Both the position numbers and the translations under genes were made by a program. This document shows, in pieces, positions 16,255 through 24,973 of a stretch of DNA of 42,023 bases. The notes beneath the pieces were generated by a model. It worked only from the letters and a program-made list of their open reading frames with translations, searched no databases and had not been told where the DNA came from. Each line of letters opens with the position of its first letter. Within the stretch, counting starts at the first letter, position 1. The DNA is taken from NCBI GenBank assembly GCA_027624955.1, contig JAQBTG010000035.1, positions 1 to 42,023 on the forward strand, in the 5' to 3' direction. The DNA is from Pseudomonadota bacterium. GTDB taxonomy: Bacteria > Pseudomonadota > Alphaproteobacteria > UBA828.

Positions 16255-17124
16255 TTAAAACCGTTCCGTCATATCGAGCGTTTCAAGCCAGTGATGATAT
16301 TCACGGATGGAGAACTTGGCGTAGCCCGCGACATTGTGGACATAGGTGCCCTCTTCGACCCGGCTCTCGACGTAATCATATTCGGCGCGTTCGATGGGCA
16401 AGAAGCGCACCCGGTCACCTGGGCGCAGGAGAGCCAGATCGTCCTTGAACGCGGGCAGGCGCTGGGCGATATCGCAAACCGGAACCGGTGTGTGGCCAAT
16501 AATTTGATATCCCCCCGGCGTATTGGCGGGATAAACGCATGTCACCGAGCCGCCATACCCGATTGTGCCCTTCGGCGTCCAGGTGCGCGGCGGATTGTAC
16601 TTTGGCGCGGTCATCCGGCAGCGCGGATCGAGCGCAATCAACGACGCCAAGCCAGGATAGAAACCGAGCGCCGACACCCAATATTCGGTGCCGGAATGGA
16701 TGCGGGCAAGCTGGGCATAACCGTCGAGATCATTGAGCCGTACCATGAGGTCGGGATCATATTCCTTGTCGCCGATCTTGGCGCAGTAATCCTCCCAACA
16801 GGCGCGCGTAACATGGTCGCAATAAAGCACGGGAATGTAGTAGATCGGGCTCAACAGCTCGATATTTTCAAGCGACTCCATGGCATAATAATGCGAGAGA
16901 ATTTCGCGTTTCAAATCGCCGAAGGAGATCCCATCCGGGTCGTAGCTGAGAACGATGGATGCCATGTTCGGAAGTAGCTCTATCAGCCCGGGTATCTCCG
17001 CTTCGCGCACTTTCGCCGAGAGCGAGTGAACGAGAAAGTTAAGGTCGAAATTCAGCTCGTCTCCAAGCTCCATTTCGATATATCGGTCGCCGCCGGGCAG
17101 AAATTTGGGCTCGTCGTAGATCAC
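16255..17124 (-). CDS. PxpB/KipI-type (AHS1) subunit, copy 2
   Basis: A 289-residue AHS1-family protein, first gene of the six-gene operon pxpB-pxpC-pxpB-dehydrogenase-pxpC-tarD-like. It has the same landmarks as the copy at 14409-15278: HSGTEYW, PKYNPPRTW and the NTPGGYQIIGHTPVPV-like stretch. Both copies have exactly 289 residues and share an N-terminal pattern (FLPGGD), which shows they arose by duplication. The upstream 164 bases are shared with the divergent E1 gene and contain a TGTGATCACA palindrome. No LamB/YcsF (PxpA) or biotin-carrier gene is close. Confidence 0.9.
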   Translation of the reverse strand: MIYDEPKFLPGGDRYIEMELGDELNFDLNFLVHSLSAKVREAEIPGLIELLPNMASIVLSYDPDGISFGDLKREILSHYYAMESLENIELLSPIYYIPVLYCDHVTRACWEDYCAKIGDKEYDPDLMVRLNDLDGYAQLARIHSGTEYWVSALGFYPGLASLIALDPRCRMTAPKYNPPRTWTPKGTIGYGGSVTCVYPANTPGGYQIIGHTPVPVCDIAQRLPAFKDDLALLRPGDRVRFLPIERAEYDYVESRVEEGTYVHNVAGYAKFSIREYHHWLETLDMTERF

Positions 17125-17209
17125 GCGCTATTCTCTCCCCACCAGCGATGCGGCGGTTGCTTCCGCCTACAGACACGCCGGACGATCTGCTATAACTTGT
17201 AGCCCGTGA

Positions 17210-17219
17210 TGTGATCACA
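17210..17219. promoter_or_regulatory. TGTGATCACA palindrome, possible GntR operator
   Basis: A perfect 10-bp palindrome lies between the divergent pxpB-2 and E1 genes, 70 bases before the E1 start. A GntR/FCD regulator is encoded in the E1 operon, and such regulators bind short palindromes in divergent promoter regions. The link is inferred from position only. Confidence 0.35.
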
Positions 17220-17288
17220 CGCCAGACGGCAATAATAGTTTCGTGCGCGGATACGCGCCGATAATGAAAGTTCAGTGGAGACAAAAAC

Positions 17289-19484
17289 GTGCCAAAGCTT
17301 GTGCCGCTCAAGACAAACACCCCCTGGTTTCGCGTTGAGGCCACCGATGCCGACTGGAAAAAAGAAGATCCGGTGGTTTTAGCGCAAATTCTCGAGCAGC
17401 TCATTGTGGTGCGAAAATTTGAGGAACGCATACTGGAATTGTGGCAGGCCGGCTGCGTGCATGGCCCGGCCCATGCCAGCATCGGTCAGGAAGGCGGCGC
17501 GATCGCCGCCATTTCCACGCTCGGAGCCGGTGACAAGATCAACGGCACCCACCGCGCCCACCACCAATTTCTTTCGCGCTTTCTCTATCATGAAATGCCG
17601 GCTGGCTATGATCCGCGCAGCACCGAATTTCCAGCCGCCATGCAGGATACGGTGTATCGCTCAATGGCGGAGATTATGGGTCTCACGCCCGGTTACTGCG
17701 GCGGGCGCGGCGGCTCGATGCATATGCGCCGCGACGAGGCTGGCGTACTTGGCACCAACGCCATTGTCGGCGGCAATCCGCCCCAGGCGACAGGCTACGC
17801 GCTGGCCGACAAAATACTCGCCACCGGCAACATCACGGTGACCTTCTTCGGCGACGGCGCGATGCAGAATGGCGCCGCCTATGAGTCCATGAATTTGGCC
17901 GCGATCTATGATCTGCCAATGGTCTTTATCGTCGAGAACAATCTTTATGGCGTCTCCACACATGTTAGCGAGGCGACGCGAGAGGCCCGCCTCTCGGCGC
18001 GCGGTCAGGGACTTGCCGTACCGTCTTTGGAAGTGGACGGCATGGACGTTATGGCCATGCGCAAGGCGATGGAATGGGCGCTCAAGCAAATCCGCGAAAA
18101 GAAGGGTCCAGTGCTGATCGAATGTCAGACCTATCGCTACTTCCACCAAAATGGCCCGATACCTGGCAGCGCATTCGGCTACCGCGAGAAATCAGAAGAG
18201 GCAGCCTGGCGCAAGCGCGATCCCTACATCACCCTACCGAAAAAACTGTTGAAGCTCGGCGTGGTAACGCAGAAGTCGCTTGCGGAAATTGACCGCAAAG
18301 CGGGAGAAAGCGTCGCGTCTGCGTCAGCGGCACTAACGGAAACCGAGCCCAAATCCAACCAGCTACGCATCATTCCGGCACTTTGGCCGGACCCGGGCAC
18401 GGTGGATAACGGCATCCGCGGCGACCTCAGCGAACTTGCCGGCCAGCGCATGATAGAAATCGAAGATATCGACCCGGCAAAAACCAAGACGATGAAATAT
18501 GTCGAGGCCATGGCCGCGGTCCAGATGCGGGCCATGGAGCGCGACGAACGCGTAATTGTTCTCGGCGAAGATGTGCATCGTCTCGGCGGCGGCACCGTCG
18601 GCGCGACCAAAGGCATCTCCGAGAAATTCCCCGACCGCCTGATCGGCACGCCAATCGCCGAAAACGGCTTCACCGGCATGGGTCTCGGCGCCGCCATCAA
18701 TGGTCTGCGCCCGATCATCGAAATAATGTATGCCGATTTCTGTCTGGTTGCGGCGGATCAATTGTTCAACCAGATCGCCAAAGTGCGGCATATGTTCGGC
18801 GGAACGTCGACAGTGCCCCTGATCGTGCGCATCCGCGCCGCCGGTGGGCATGGCTACGGCTCGCAGCATTCCATGGACCCAAGCGGGTTGTTCGCTTTGT
18901 GGCCGGGTTGGCGGGTGATCGTGCCAACAACGCCGTTCGACTATATCGGCCTATTTAATTCCGCAGTGCTGTGCGACGACCCGGTGGTGGTGGTCGAAAC
19001 CCAGACCCTGTTTCAGAGCGAAGGACCGGTGCCCGCAGACGATCTCGACTTCTGCATTCCCTTCGGTAGCGCGCGGATCGTCCGCCCCGGCACGGCCTGC
19101 ACCATTGTTGCCTGCGGCAACATGGTGCCGATTTGCATTGAGGCGGTGGAGAAAAGCGGCATCGACGCCGAGGTAATCGATCCACGCACGTTGGATGCAG
19201 TGAGCTTGGACTGGCAAACCATCGGCGCCAGCGTGCAGCGCACCAACCGCCTGCTGGTGGCGGAACAAACGTCGCGCGGCCCATCACTCGGTGCGGGCAT
19301 CGTGCAGGAGGGCCAGGAGCGCCTGTTTGATTGGCTCGACCACCAGATACTTCGCGTCAGCGGCACTCAGTCCGCGCCGGTGGTTTCCAAGGTTTTGGAG
19401 CAAGCAGCACTAGCCGGCGTCGATGAAGTGGTGGCCGGCATTCATGCTCTAATGGGTGGTGGCGCCCGCGAAGCGGCGGAGTAG
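17289..19484 (+). CDS. Fused E1 alpha-beta thiamine-diphosphate 2-oxoacid dehydrogenase
   Basis: A 731-residue fusion of the two E1 subunits of a pyruvate/branched-chain/acetoin-type dehydrogenase. The alpha part (about 1-370) has HASIGQEG, HRAHHQF and the thiamine-diphosphate motif GDGAMQNG, ending in ENN. The beta part (about 395-731) has LGEDV, the PIAENGFTGMG loop, the catalytic-type SQHS and the C-terminal transketolase domain. It starts at GTG with GGAG 9 bases upstream; no better start is seen. The next genes, 6 and 16 bases apart, encode a GntR regulator and an SDR, so they form an operon. No E2 or E3 gene follows. It may use an E2/E3 elsewhere, or decarboxylate a 2-oxoacid or diketone in another way. 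Confidence 0.93.
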   Translation: MPKLVPLKTNTPWFRVEATDADWKKEDPVVLAQILEQLIVVRKFEERILELWQAGCVHGPAHASIGQEGGAIAAISTLGAGDKINGTHRAHHQFLSRFLYHEMPAGYDPRSTEFPAAMQDTVYRSMAEIMGLTPGYCGGRGGSMHMRRDEAGVLGTNAIVGGNPPQATGYALADKILATGNITVTFFGDGAMQNGAAYESMNLAAIYDLPMVFIVENNLYGVSTHVSEATREARLSARGQGLAVPSLEVDGMDVMAMRKAMEWALKQIREKKGPVLIECQTYRYFHQNGPIPGSAFGYREKSEEAAWRKRDPYITLPKKLLKLGVVTQKSLAEIDRKAGESVASASAALTETEPKSNQLRIIPALWPDPGTVDNGIRGDLSELAGQRMIEIEDIDPAKTKTMKYVEAMAAVQMRAMERDERVIVLGEDVHRLGGGTVGATKGISEKFPDRLIGTPIAENGFTGMGLGAAINGLRPIIEIMYADFCLVAADQLFNQIAKVRHMFGGTSTVPLIVRIRAAGGHGYGSQHSMDPSGLFALWPGWRVIVPTTPFDYIGLFNSAVLCDDPVVVVETQTLFQSEGPVPADDLDFCIPFGSARIVRPGTACTIVACGNMVPICIEAVEKSGIDAEVIDPRTLDAVSLDWQTIGASVQRTNRLLVAEQTSRGPSLGAGIVQEGQERLFDWLDHQILRVSGTQSAPVVSKVLEQAALAGVDEVVAGIHALMGGGAREAAE

Positions 19485-19490
19485 AACGGA

Positions 19491-20222
19491 ATGGCGGTTG
19501 CTCCCTCGGCGCTTCGACTGTCGGACGCAAATCTCAACGGCACAGATGACGTGCCCCTGCATGAACATGTTTATCGGGAAATTCGCCGCAACCTGATCGC
19601 CGGCCAATATCAGCCGGGCGAGGCGGTGACGCTGCGCGGGGTCGCCGGAAAATTGGGCACCAGCGCCATGCCGGTGCGCGAAGCACTCGGACGCCTCGTC
19701 GCCGAACGCGCGCTCGATCTCGGACCGAACCGCACGGCCCGCGTGCCGTTCGTTACCAGCGCAAAATATGCCGAGATTTGCGAAGTTCGGATTGCCCTGG
19801 AGGGACTGGCGGCAGAGAAAGCGGCGCACCTAATTGTAGACAGCGAACTCGACCGCATAGACGGCCTTTTCGCCGAAGTATCCGCCGCCGCCGAGCGCCA
19901 CGATGCGCCAACCTATTTCGCGAAGAATCAGGAAATGCATTTTTCCGTCTATCGCGCCGCACGTTCACCGCTCCTGCTAGATATGATCGAAGGTATTTGG
20001 CTGCGTGTCGGACCGACGCTCAATTATTTGTTTCACGATATCCGCTTCGCCGGGCGCGCCGCCGCCACCAACATGCCGATCGTCGATGCGCTGCGCTCGC
20101 GCAAAGGCAGCGCCGCGCGCGAAGCCGTGGCGCATGATATTTCCCACGCGATGATGTGGTTGGTGCAGCATCTGCCGCAAGGCGAGCAACAAGCGAACAT
20201 GGGCCGCGTGGCTCATAAATGA
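19491..20222 (+). CDS. GntR-family transcriptional regulator (FCD type)
   Basis: A 243-residue regulator. An N-terminal winged helix-turn-helix spans about residues 22-92, with TLRGVAGKLGTSAMPVREAL as the recognition part, followed by an FCD helical domain (about 100-225) that usually binds a carboxylate ligand through metal-coordinating His/Asp residues; HFSVYRAA is visible. It lies 6 bases after the E1 gene and 16 bases before an SDR gene, so it is co-transcribed with the enzymes it probably controls. A palindrome ahead of the E1 gene is a candidate binding site. It differs from the first GntR in the window by being of the VanR/FCD rather than NanR flavour. Confidence 0.92.
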   Translation: MAVAPSALRLSDANLNGTDDVPLHEHVYREIRRNLIAGQYQPGEAVTLRGVAGKLGTSAMPVREALGRLVAERALDLGPNRTARVPFVTSAKYAEICEVRIALEGLAAEKAAHLIVDSELDRIDGLFAEVSAAAERHDAPTYFAKNQEMHFSVYRAARSPLLLDMIEGIWLRVGPTLNYLFHDIRFAGRAAATNMPIVDALRSRKGSAAREAVAHDISHAMMWLVQHLPQGEQQANMGRVAHK

Positions 20223-20238
20223 ACCCGGCGTGAGCCAA

Positions 20239-21042
20239 ATGGCGAATTCAGCACGGCGCGCCCCTTCGCTAGTCGGCAAACGCGCTCTGGTCACTGGCGC
20301 AGCACGCGGCATGGGCGCCCGCACCGCGGAAGCGTTGGTGCGCGAGGGCGCCAGCGTCGCCCTCCATGCCCGGCGGCGAGGGCAACTTGATGCGATTTCG
20401 GAAAGTGTGCGGCAGCTCGGCGGCAAAGCCGTTTGCGTGACCGGCGAGCTTACCGACGCAGCTTCCATCGCAGACTTTTGCGCTGAGGCGATCAATAGAT
20501 TGGGCGGTATCGACATCGTCATCAACAATGCCGGCGTCGCGGCCCATGGTCCGGTTGTCGACCTAGAAGAAGAAGAGTGGGACCAAGTGATGGACGTCAA
20601 TTTGAAAGCGCCCTTCCTGGTCACCCAGCACACATTGCCCGCTATGATCGCGCAAGGCACTGGCGGAGCGTATGTGTTCAACGCTTCGAGCGCGGCGCGC
20701 ATGGCGCAGGCGGAGCGCTCAATCTACAACGCGACCAAGGCCGGATTGGTCGGCTTCACCCGCTGTCTGGCCGAGGAAGTCGGCCCGCACGGCATTACCG
20801 CGAATGCGGTTTGCGCCGGCTGGATCGCCACCGAGATGGCGGTGGAATTGCACGAACAGATGGCGGAAGAAAGCGGTGTGCCGTTCGAGCAGCTCTATGA
20901 CCAAGGCATGCGCGTCAACGCGATGCGTGCCATCATTCCGCCCGAGGATGTCGCTGATATGATGGTCTTCCTCGCCGGCCCCGGCGCGCGCCACGTCACT
21001 GCGCAATCCATTTACGTCTGCGCCGGGCGCAGTATCGTCTAG
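20239..21042 (+). CDS. SDR-family NAD(P)-dependent oxidoreductase
   Basis: A 267-residue classical SDR counted from ATG 20239; an in-frame GTG at 20230 is an alternative that adds three residues. The cofactor motif TGAARGMG, the NNAG motif and the catalytic YNATK (Tyr/Lys four apart) are all present. It is the last gene of the operon with the E1 fusion and the GntR regulator. The stop codon overlaps the stop of the convergent hyuA-2: a CTAG serves both strands. It is similar in layout to the SDR at 29973-30758 (both have a long helix before the C-terminal cofactor strand and a VCAG/VCGG tail), so the two may act on related hydroxy compounds. Confidence 0.92.
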   Translation: MANSARRAPSLVGKRALVTGAARGMGARTAEALVREGASVALHARRRGQLDAISESVRQLGGKAVCVTGELTDAASIADFCAEAINRLGGIDIVINNAGVAAHGPVVDLEEEEWDQVMDVNLKAPFLVTQHTLPAMIAQGTGGAYVFNASSAARMAQAERSIYNATKAGLVGFTRCLAEEVGPHGITANAVCAGWIATEMAVELHEQMAEESGVPFEQLYDQGMRVNAMRAIIPPEDVADMMVFLAGPGARHVTAQSIYVCAGRSIV

Positions 21043-23078
21043 GAGATATGCAGAAAGCCGAGTTCGTCGACGCGCAGATGCTGGCCAGGATGAACGATGG
21101 TGTTGGCGGATTGTTCTTCGATGACCATCGGGCCATCGGCTTCAAAGCCGGCGGGCAACAGGTCCCGTTCGAAGATCCGCGCTTCATGGCGGCCGTCTTC
21201 ACCGAAATGTACCGAGCGCGTGCCCTTGGCTGCGGCGGCCTCCGAGCGGCCCGCACCGTTGAGCGGCTTCACGGTCGGGCGCGCCACGCGCGCCGTCGCC
21301 ATGAGGCGGAAATTCACGAACTCGACCGGCGTGTCGTCGAGCTTGAAGGTATAAGCGCGTTCATGGGCGATATGGAAATCATGCAAGATGGTTTCGACGC
21401 TTAGGTCGTCCAACGCGGCGCCAACCGTGACCCAATGTTCCTGGCCGAAATAGCGCAAATCGATGCCGAACTCAAAATCCAATTTCGCCTCCTCCGCGCC
21501 ATCTTGATCGTGGAAATATTCCTCCGCTTCCGCGACGAGGCCGGCGAATAGCTCCTCCAGTCCCGCTGTTGTCATGTTGTCGGCGCGGCCCAGCGCGGTT
21601 TGCACGAAATCACGCCGCGGCTCCGTCGCCAACATGCCCCAGGCCGAGAAATAACCGGGATAGAGCGGAATAATGATTTCTCGCACGCCGAGCTCACGGC
21701 CCAGCGTCGCCGCGTGCATGGCGCCGCCGCCGCCGCCAACGATCAACACAAAATCGCGCGGATCGTGACCGCGCTGAATGGAGACCAGCTTGAGCGCATT
21801 GATGGCGTCGGCATCGGCTAGGCGCAAGACCGCTACCGCCGCCTCTTCGACACTGGTCTTCAGACCATCCGCAATTTTTTGCATGGCACGCTCGGCAGCG
21901 GCGACGTCGAGAGTGATGCGCCCGCCGGCGAAATAGCCGGGATTGAGCACGCCGGTGAGAAGCTTGGCGTCCGTCACCGTGGGCTCGGTGCCGCCCAGGC
22001 CGTATCCGGCGGGGCCCGGATCGGAGCCAGCGCTCACCGGCCCGACCTTGAGCGCACCGACCTTATCGAACCATGCGATGGAGCCGCCGCCCATACCGAT
22101 CTCGACGATATCGACGACCGGAACTTTGACCGGGTATCCCGGATTGATGCGCGTCCATTCCAGTTTGTAATCCGTGGTGACCTTGACCTGCGCGCCTTCG
22201 ATCACCGAGCATTTCGCCGTGGTGCCGCCAATATCGAGATAGATGGCGTCTTCTTCGCCGCACAGCTTGCCGACCAGGGCAGCGCCGTTGACGCCGGCGG
22301 ACGGACCGGATTCCACCAAGGTGATGGGGTGCGCCTTGGCCCAAGAAAAGCTGGTCGAGCCGCCATTCGATTGCATCGCCGCGAACGGGCAGTCCAGGCC
22401 CTGGCCGCGTAAGCTACCCTCGAGACTATCAAAATAGCGCTGCACGATGGGCTGCACATAAGCATTCAGCACCGCGGTATTGGCGCGCTCATATTCGCGC
22501 CATTCGCGCGTGATCTCATGACTTGCGGTGATCGCCACGCCGGGCAGCTTGTCGCGTAAATAGGTGGCACAGGCGGCCTCATGTTCGGGTGCGGCATAGC
22601 TGTGCAGGAACTGTATGGCGACCGCTTCAACGCCCTCCGCCTGGCAGCGCTCAATCACGGCATCGAGATCGGCAAGGTGCAACGGCTCCAATTCCCGCCC
22701 TTTTGCATCGATGCGCTCGCGCACTTCGAAGCGCAGACGTCGGGGCACAAAAGGCGTCGGCTTCTCGAAGCTCAAATTATAGAGATCGGGTCGATTGCCG
22801 CGCGCGATTTCGAGCACATCGCGAAATCCGAGTGTGGTGACAAGCGCCGTCTTAGCGCCTTTGCGCTCGGTGATGGCGTTGATGACGGTGGTGCCGCCAT
22901 GCACGAAGAAGTCGACGGTGTTTGGGTCAATTTGCGCCAAGCGGATGGTATCCTCAACGCCCTGAGTCAAATCCTTGGGCGTGGTGAGGGACTTCTCCAC
23001 TTTCAGGGTGCCACTCTCATCGTCGAAATAGACCAGATCGGTGAACGTGCCGCCGATATCGCTCGCCAAGCGCCCCAT
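21039..23078 (-). CDS. Hydantoinase A / oxoprolinase family ATPase subunit (HyuA-2)
   Basis: A 679-residue HyuA-family protein with two ATP-binding phosphate loops, DIGGTFTD at 7-14 and LDIGGTTAK in the middle, then IGMGGGSIAW and the C-terminal glycine-rich region (VGGGGGAMHA). It is the partner of hyuB-3, whose stop codon is 4 bases upstream. The C-terminal end is convergent with the SDR gene. Its size is typical of hydantoinase A (650-720). It is clearly different from HyuA-1, not a recent copy. The substrate cannot be assigned; the neighbouring enolase-superfamily and SDR genes suggest hydroxy- or keto-acid chemistry downstream. Confidence 0.93.
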   Translation of the reverse strand: MGRLASDIGGTFTDLVYFDDESGTLKVEKSLTTPKDLTQGVEDTIRLAQIDPNTVDFFVHGGTTVINAITERKGAKTALVTTLGFRDVLEIARGNRPDLYNLSFEKPTPFVPRRLRFEVRERIDAKGRELEPLHLADLDAVIERCQAEGVEAVAIQFLHSYAAPEHEAACATYLRDKLPGVAITASHEITREWREYERANTAVLNAYVQPIVQRYFDSLEGSLRGQGLDCPFAAMQSNGGSTSFSWAKAHPITLVESGPSAGVNGAALVGKLCGEEDAIYLDIGGTTAKCSVIEGAQVKVTTDYKLEWTRINPGYPVKVPVVDIVEIGMGGGSIAWFDKVGALKVGPVSAGSDPGPAGYGLGGTEPTVTDAKLLTGVLNPGYFAGGRITLDVAAAERAMQKIADGLKTSVEEAAVAVLRLADADAINALKLVSIQRGHDPRDFVLIVGGGGGAMHAATLGRELGVREIIIPLYPGYFSAWGMLATEPRRDFVQTALGRADNMTTAGLEELFAGLVAEAEEYFHDQDGAEEAKLDFEFGIDLRYFGQEHWVTVGAALDDLSVETILHDFHIAHERAYTFKLDDTPVEFVNFRLMATARVARPTVKPLNGAGRSEAAAAKGTRSVHFGEDGRHEARIFERDLLPAGFEADGPMVIEEQSANTIVHPGQHLRVDELGFLHIS

Positions 23079-23082
23079 CGCC

Positions 23083-24837
23083 CTAACCCCTTGCCGCGCG
23101 CAGAGTTTGAGTTGCCGTATCGTCGATACTGCCGTCCGGCGTCAGCGCCACGCCATATTGATCACGCGCAATTGCCGGCGTGATGTAGTCGTTCAGAACG
23201 TCATCAAGAACTTCTTGTGGCGGGCGGGTGAAAGCATCGCCGTAGCCGCCGCCGCCGCCGGTGACCACTCGCACACGATCGCCCGGCTGCAAGGCATGAT
23301 AAGGAACGCGGGCGACGCGCATTGTCTCCTTGCCGCTTTCAATTTCCATGAAATTACAGCTACCTTTGGCGCCGCCTTTGAGGCCCCACGGCGGCTCAAT
23401 GGAACGACCGAAACTGGCATAGGTAAAGGCATCATCCGCGAGGATATCAAATTCTCGCACCGCGCCGAAACCACCACGGTAGCGCCCCTCGCCCGCGCCT
23501 TCGTCGGTGTTGAGCGCGTACTGACGGACAAGAAGCGGGAACTTGGCTTCGAACAGTTCGACCGAATAATTATAGGTGTCGCCGTCGGTCGTCGCGATCA
23601 GGGCGGCGGTGCCGTCGCGTGTGGAGGTTGCCCCCCAACCGCCCACTGCCGGCTCGATATGGACGAATATTTCGCCGCTTTCGGGATCCTTGCCACAAAT
23701 ATAGGCGCCGCAGAGGGACATATAGCTGCCAGCACTGAAGCGGTCGGGCGCGATTTCAGCCAGCGCCTTCCACACCAGTTCCGAGGCATGGGCGGAACCT
23801 TCGTAATACCAGCCCGTCGGGGCCGGCTTCTTCGCGGTGAAGACGGTGCCATCAGGGCAGATGATTTCCACCGGACGGAACCAGCCTTCATTGGACGCCC
23901 CTTGCGGGTCGACGAGCGATTTGAAGACGGTCTTCACCGCCGAATGCAAGGCACCATAGGCGCAATTGATGGGACCGGGACGCTGCGCGCTGGTGCCGGT
24001 AAAATCGAACGTCATGCGCTCGCCATCGATCCGCACTTCGACGCAGACGGGGATTTGTTCATCGCTGATGCCATCACCGTCAATAATATCCACGGCGCGG
24101 TAACTGCCGTCCGGCAGGGCGGCCACGGCCTCTCGGCTGAGCTGTTCGCTGGTTTCCAAAATGTATTCAAACGTGGCATCCATGACCCCGGAGCCGTATT
24201 TTTTTTCAATCTCACGGAGCCGCACTTCGGCAATGCGCACTGCCGCAAGCTCGGCATTGAGATCGCCGAGACACATCGTTGGAAGGCGCACATTTTCGCG
24301 AATCAGGTCGACCACATCGGGCAGCAACTTGTCATCTCGGCAGACGCGGATACCAGGGAAGCGGATGCCTTCCTGATAGATCTCGGTGGCATTCGGCGCG
24401 ATGCTGCCGGCAACCGAGCCGCCGACCTCACTCCAATGCGCCACGGCAATTGCAAAGGCGCGCAATTTGTCGCCATCGAACAGCGGACGAATGAGCGCCA
24501 CGTCGCAGGTATGGGTGCCGCCCCCGAATGGGTCGTTCGTCATATAGACGTCACCCGGGCAGATATCGCCGCCGAATTTATTCTGAATGGCTTGAAGCTG
24601 AAACGAAAACGTGCCGGTAAAAAGCGTGACGCCGTTGGTCTGGACGATTAACTGGGCCTTGGTGTCAAGGATACCGCAGGCAAAATCAAGCACCTCGTAA
24701 ATCACCGGACTCATCGAAGTGCGGGCGATGACGATGCCCATCTCATCGACCGCCGCCAGCAGTTTGCCGCGCACGATTTCAAGCGTTACCGGATCGATAT
24801 CTGTCGCCGCCACTGGGTCCGTTACTGGGTCTGCCAT
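23083..24837 (-). CDS. Hydantoinase B / oxoprolinase family subunit (HyuB-3)
   Basis: A 584-residue HyuB-family protein from ATG 24837. The start is chosen because AAGGTGG lies 8 bases upstream and conservation (DPVTLEIVRGKL at 15-26) begins directly after; the ATG at 24855 has no good ribosome-binding site, and more upstream starts run into the divergent gene region. The canonical motif NDPFGGGTHTCD is at 101-112, AHWSEVGG at 133-140, and GGGGGYGD near the C-terminus. It begins an operon with hyuA-2 four bases downstream. The 136 bases upstream are shared with the divergent enolase-superfamily gene. Confidence 0.92.
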   Translation of the reverse strand: MADPVTDPVAATDIDPVTLEIVRGKLLAAVDEMGIVIARTSMSPVIYEVLDFACGILDTKAQLIVQTNGVTLFTGTFSFQLQAIQNKFGGDICPGDVYMTNDPFGGGTHTCDVALIRPLFDGDKLRAFAIAVAHWSEVGGSVAGSIAPNATEIYQEGIRFPGIRVCRDDKLLPDVVDLIRENVRLPTMCLGDLNAELAAVRIAEVRLREIEKKYGSGVMDATFEYILETSEQLSREAVAALPDGSYRAVDIIDGDGISDEQIPVCVEVRIDGERMTFDFTGTSAQRPGPINCAYGALHSAVKTVFKSLVDPQGASNEGWFRPVEIICPDGTVFTAKKPAPTGWYYEGSAHASELVWKALAEIAPDRFSAGSYMSLCGAYICGKDPESGEIFVHIEPAVGGWGATSTRDGTAALIATTDGDTYNYSVELFEAKFPLLVRQYALNTDEGAGEGRYRGGFGAVREFDILADDAFTYASFGRSIEPPWGLKGGAKGSCNFMEIESGKETMRVARVPYHALQPGDRVRVVTGGGGGYGDAFTRPPQEVLDDVLNDYITPAIARDQYGVALTPDGSIDDTATQTLRAARG

Positions 24838-24973
24838 TGTGTCCACCTTCGCCATGATGCGGCGGATTGTTGCCTCTACCTGAGTAAAGTCAACTCCGCA
24901 AGCGCAGACGTGGCCTACCTCGCGGCGCTGGGGTAGATTGCCCACGAATAGGACAAGATTCGGGAGACCCCGC

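Noticed and set aside
23041-24651. 536-codon plus-strand open frame opposite hyuB-3
   Set aside because: Long but without any family motif; the minus-strand HyuB has clear conserved motifs over the same bases.
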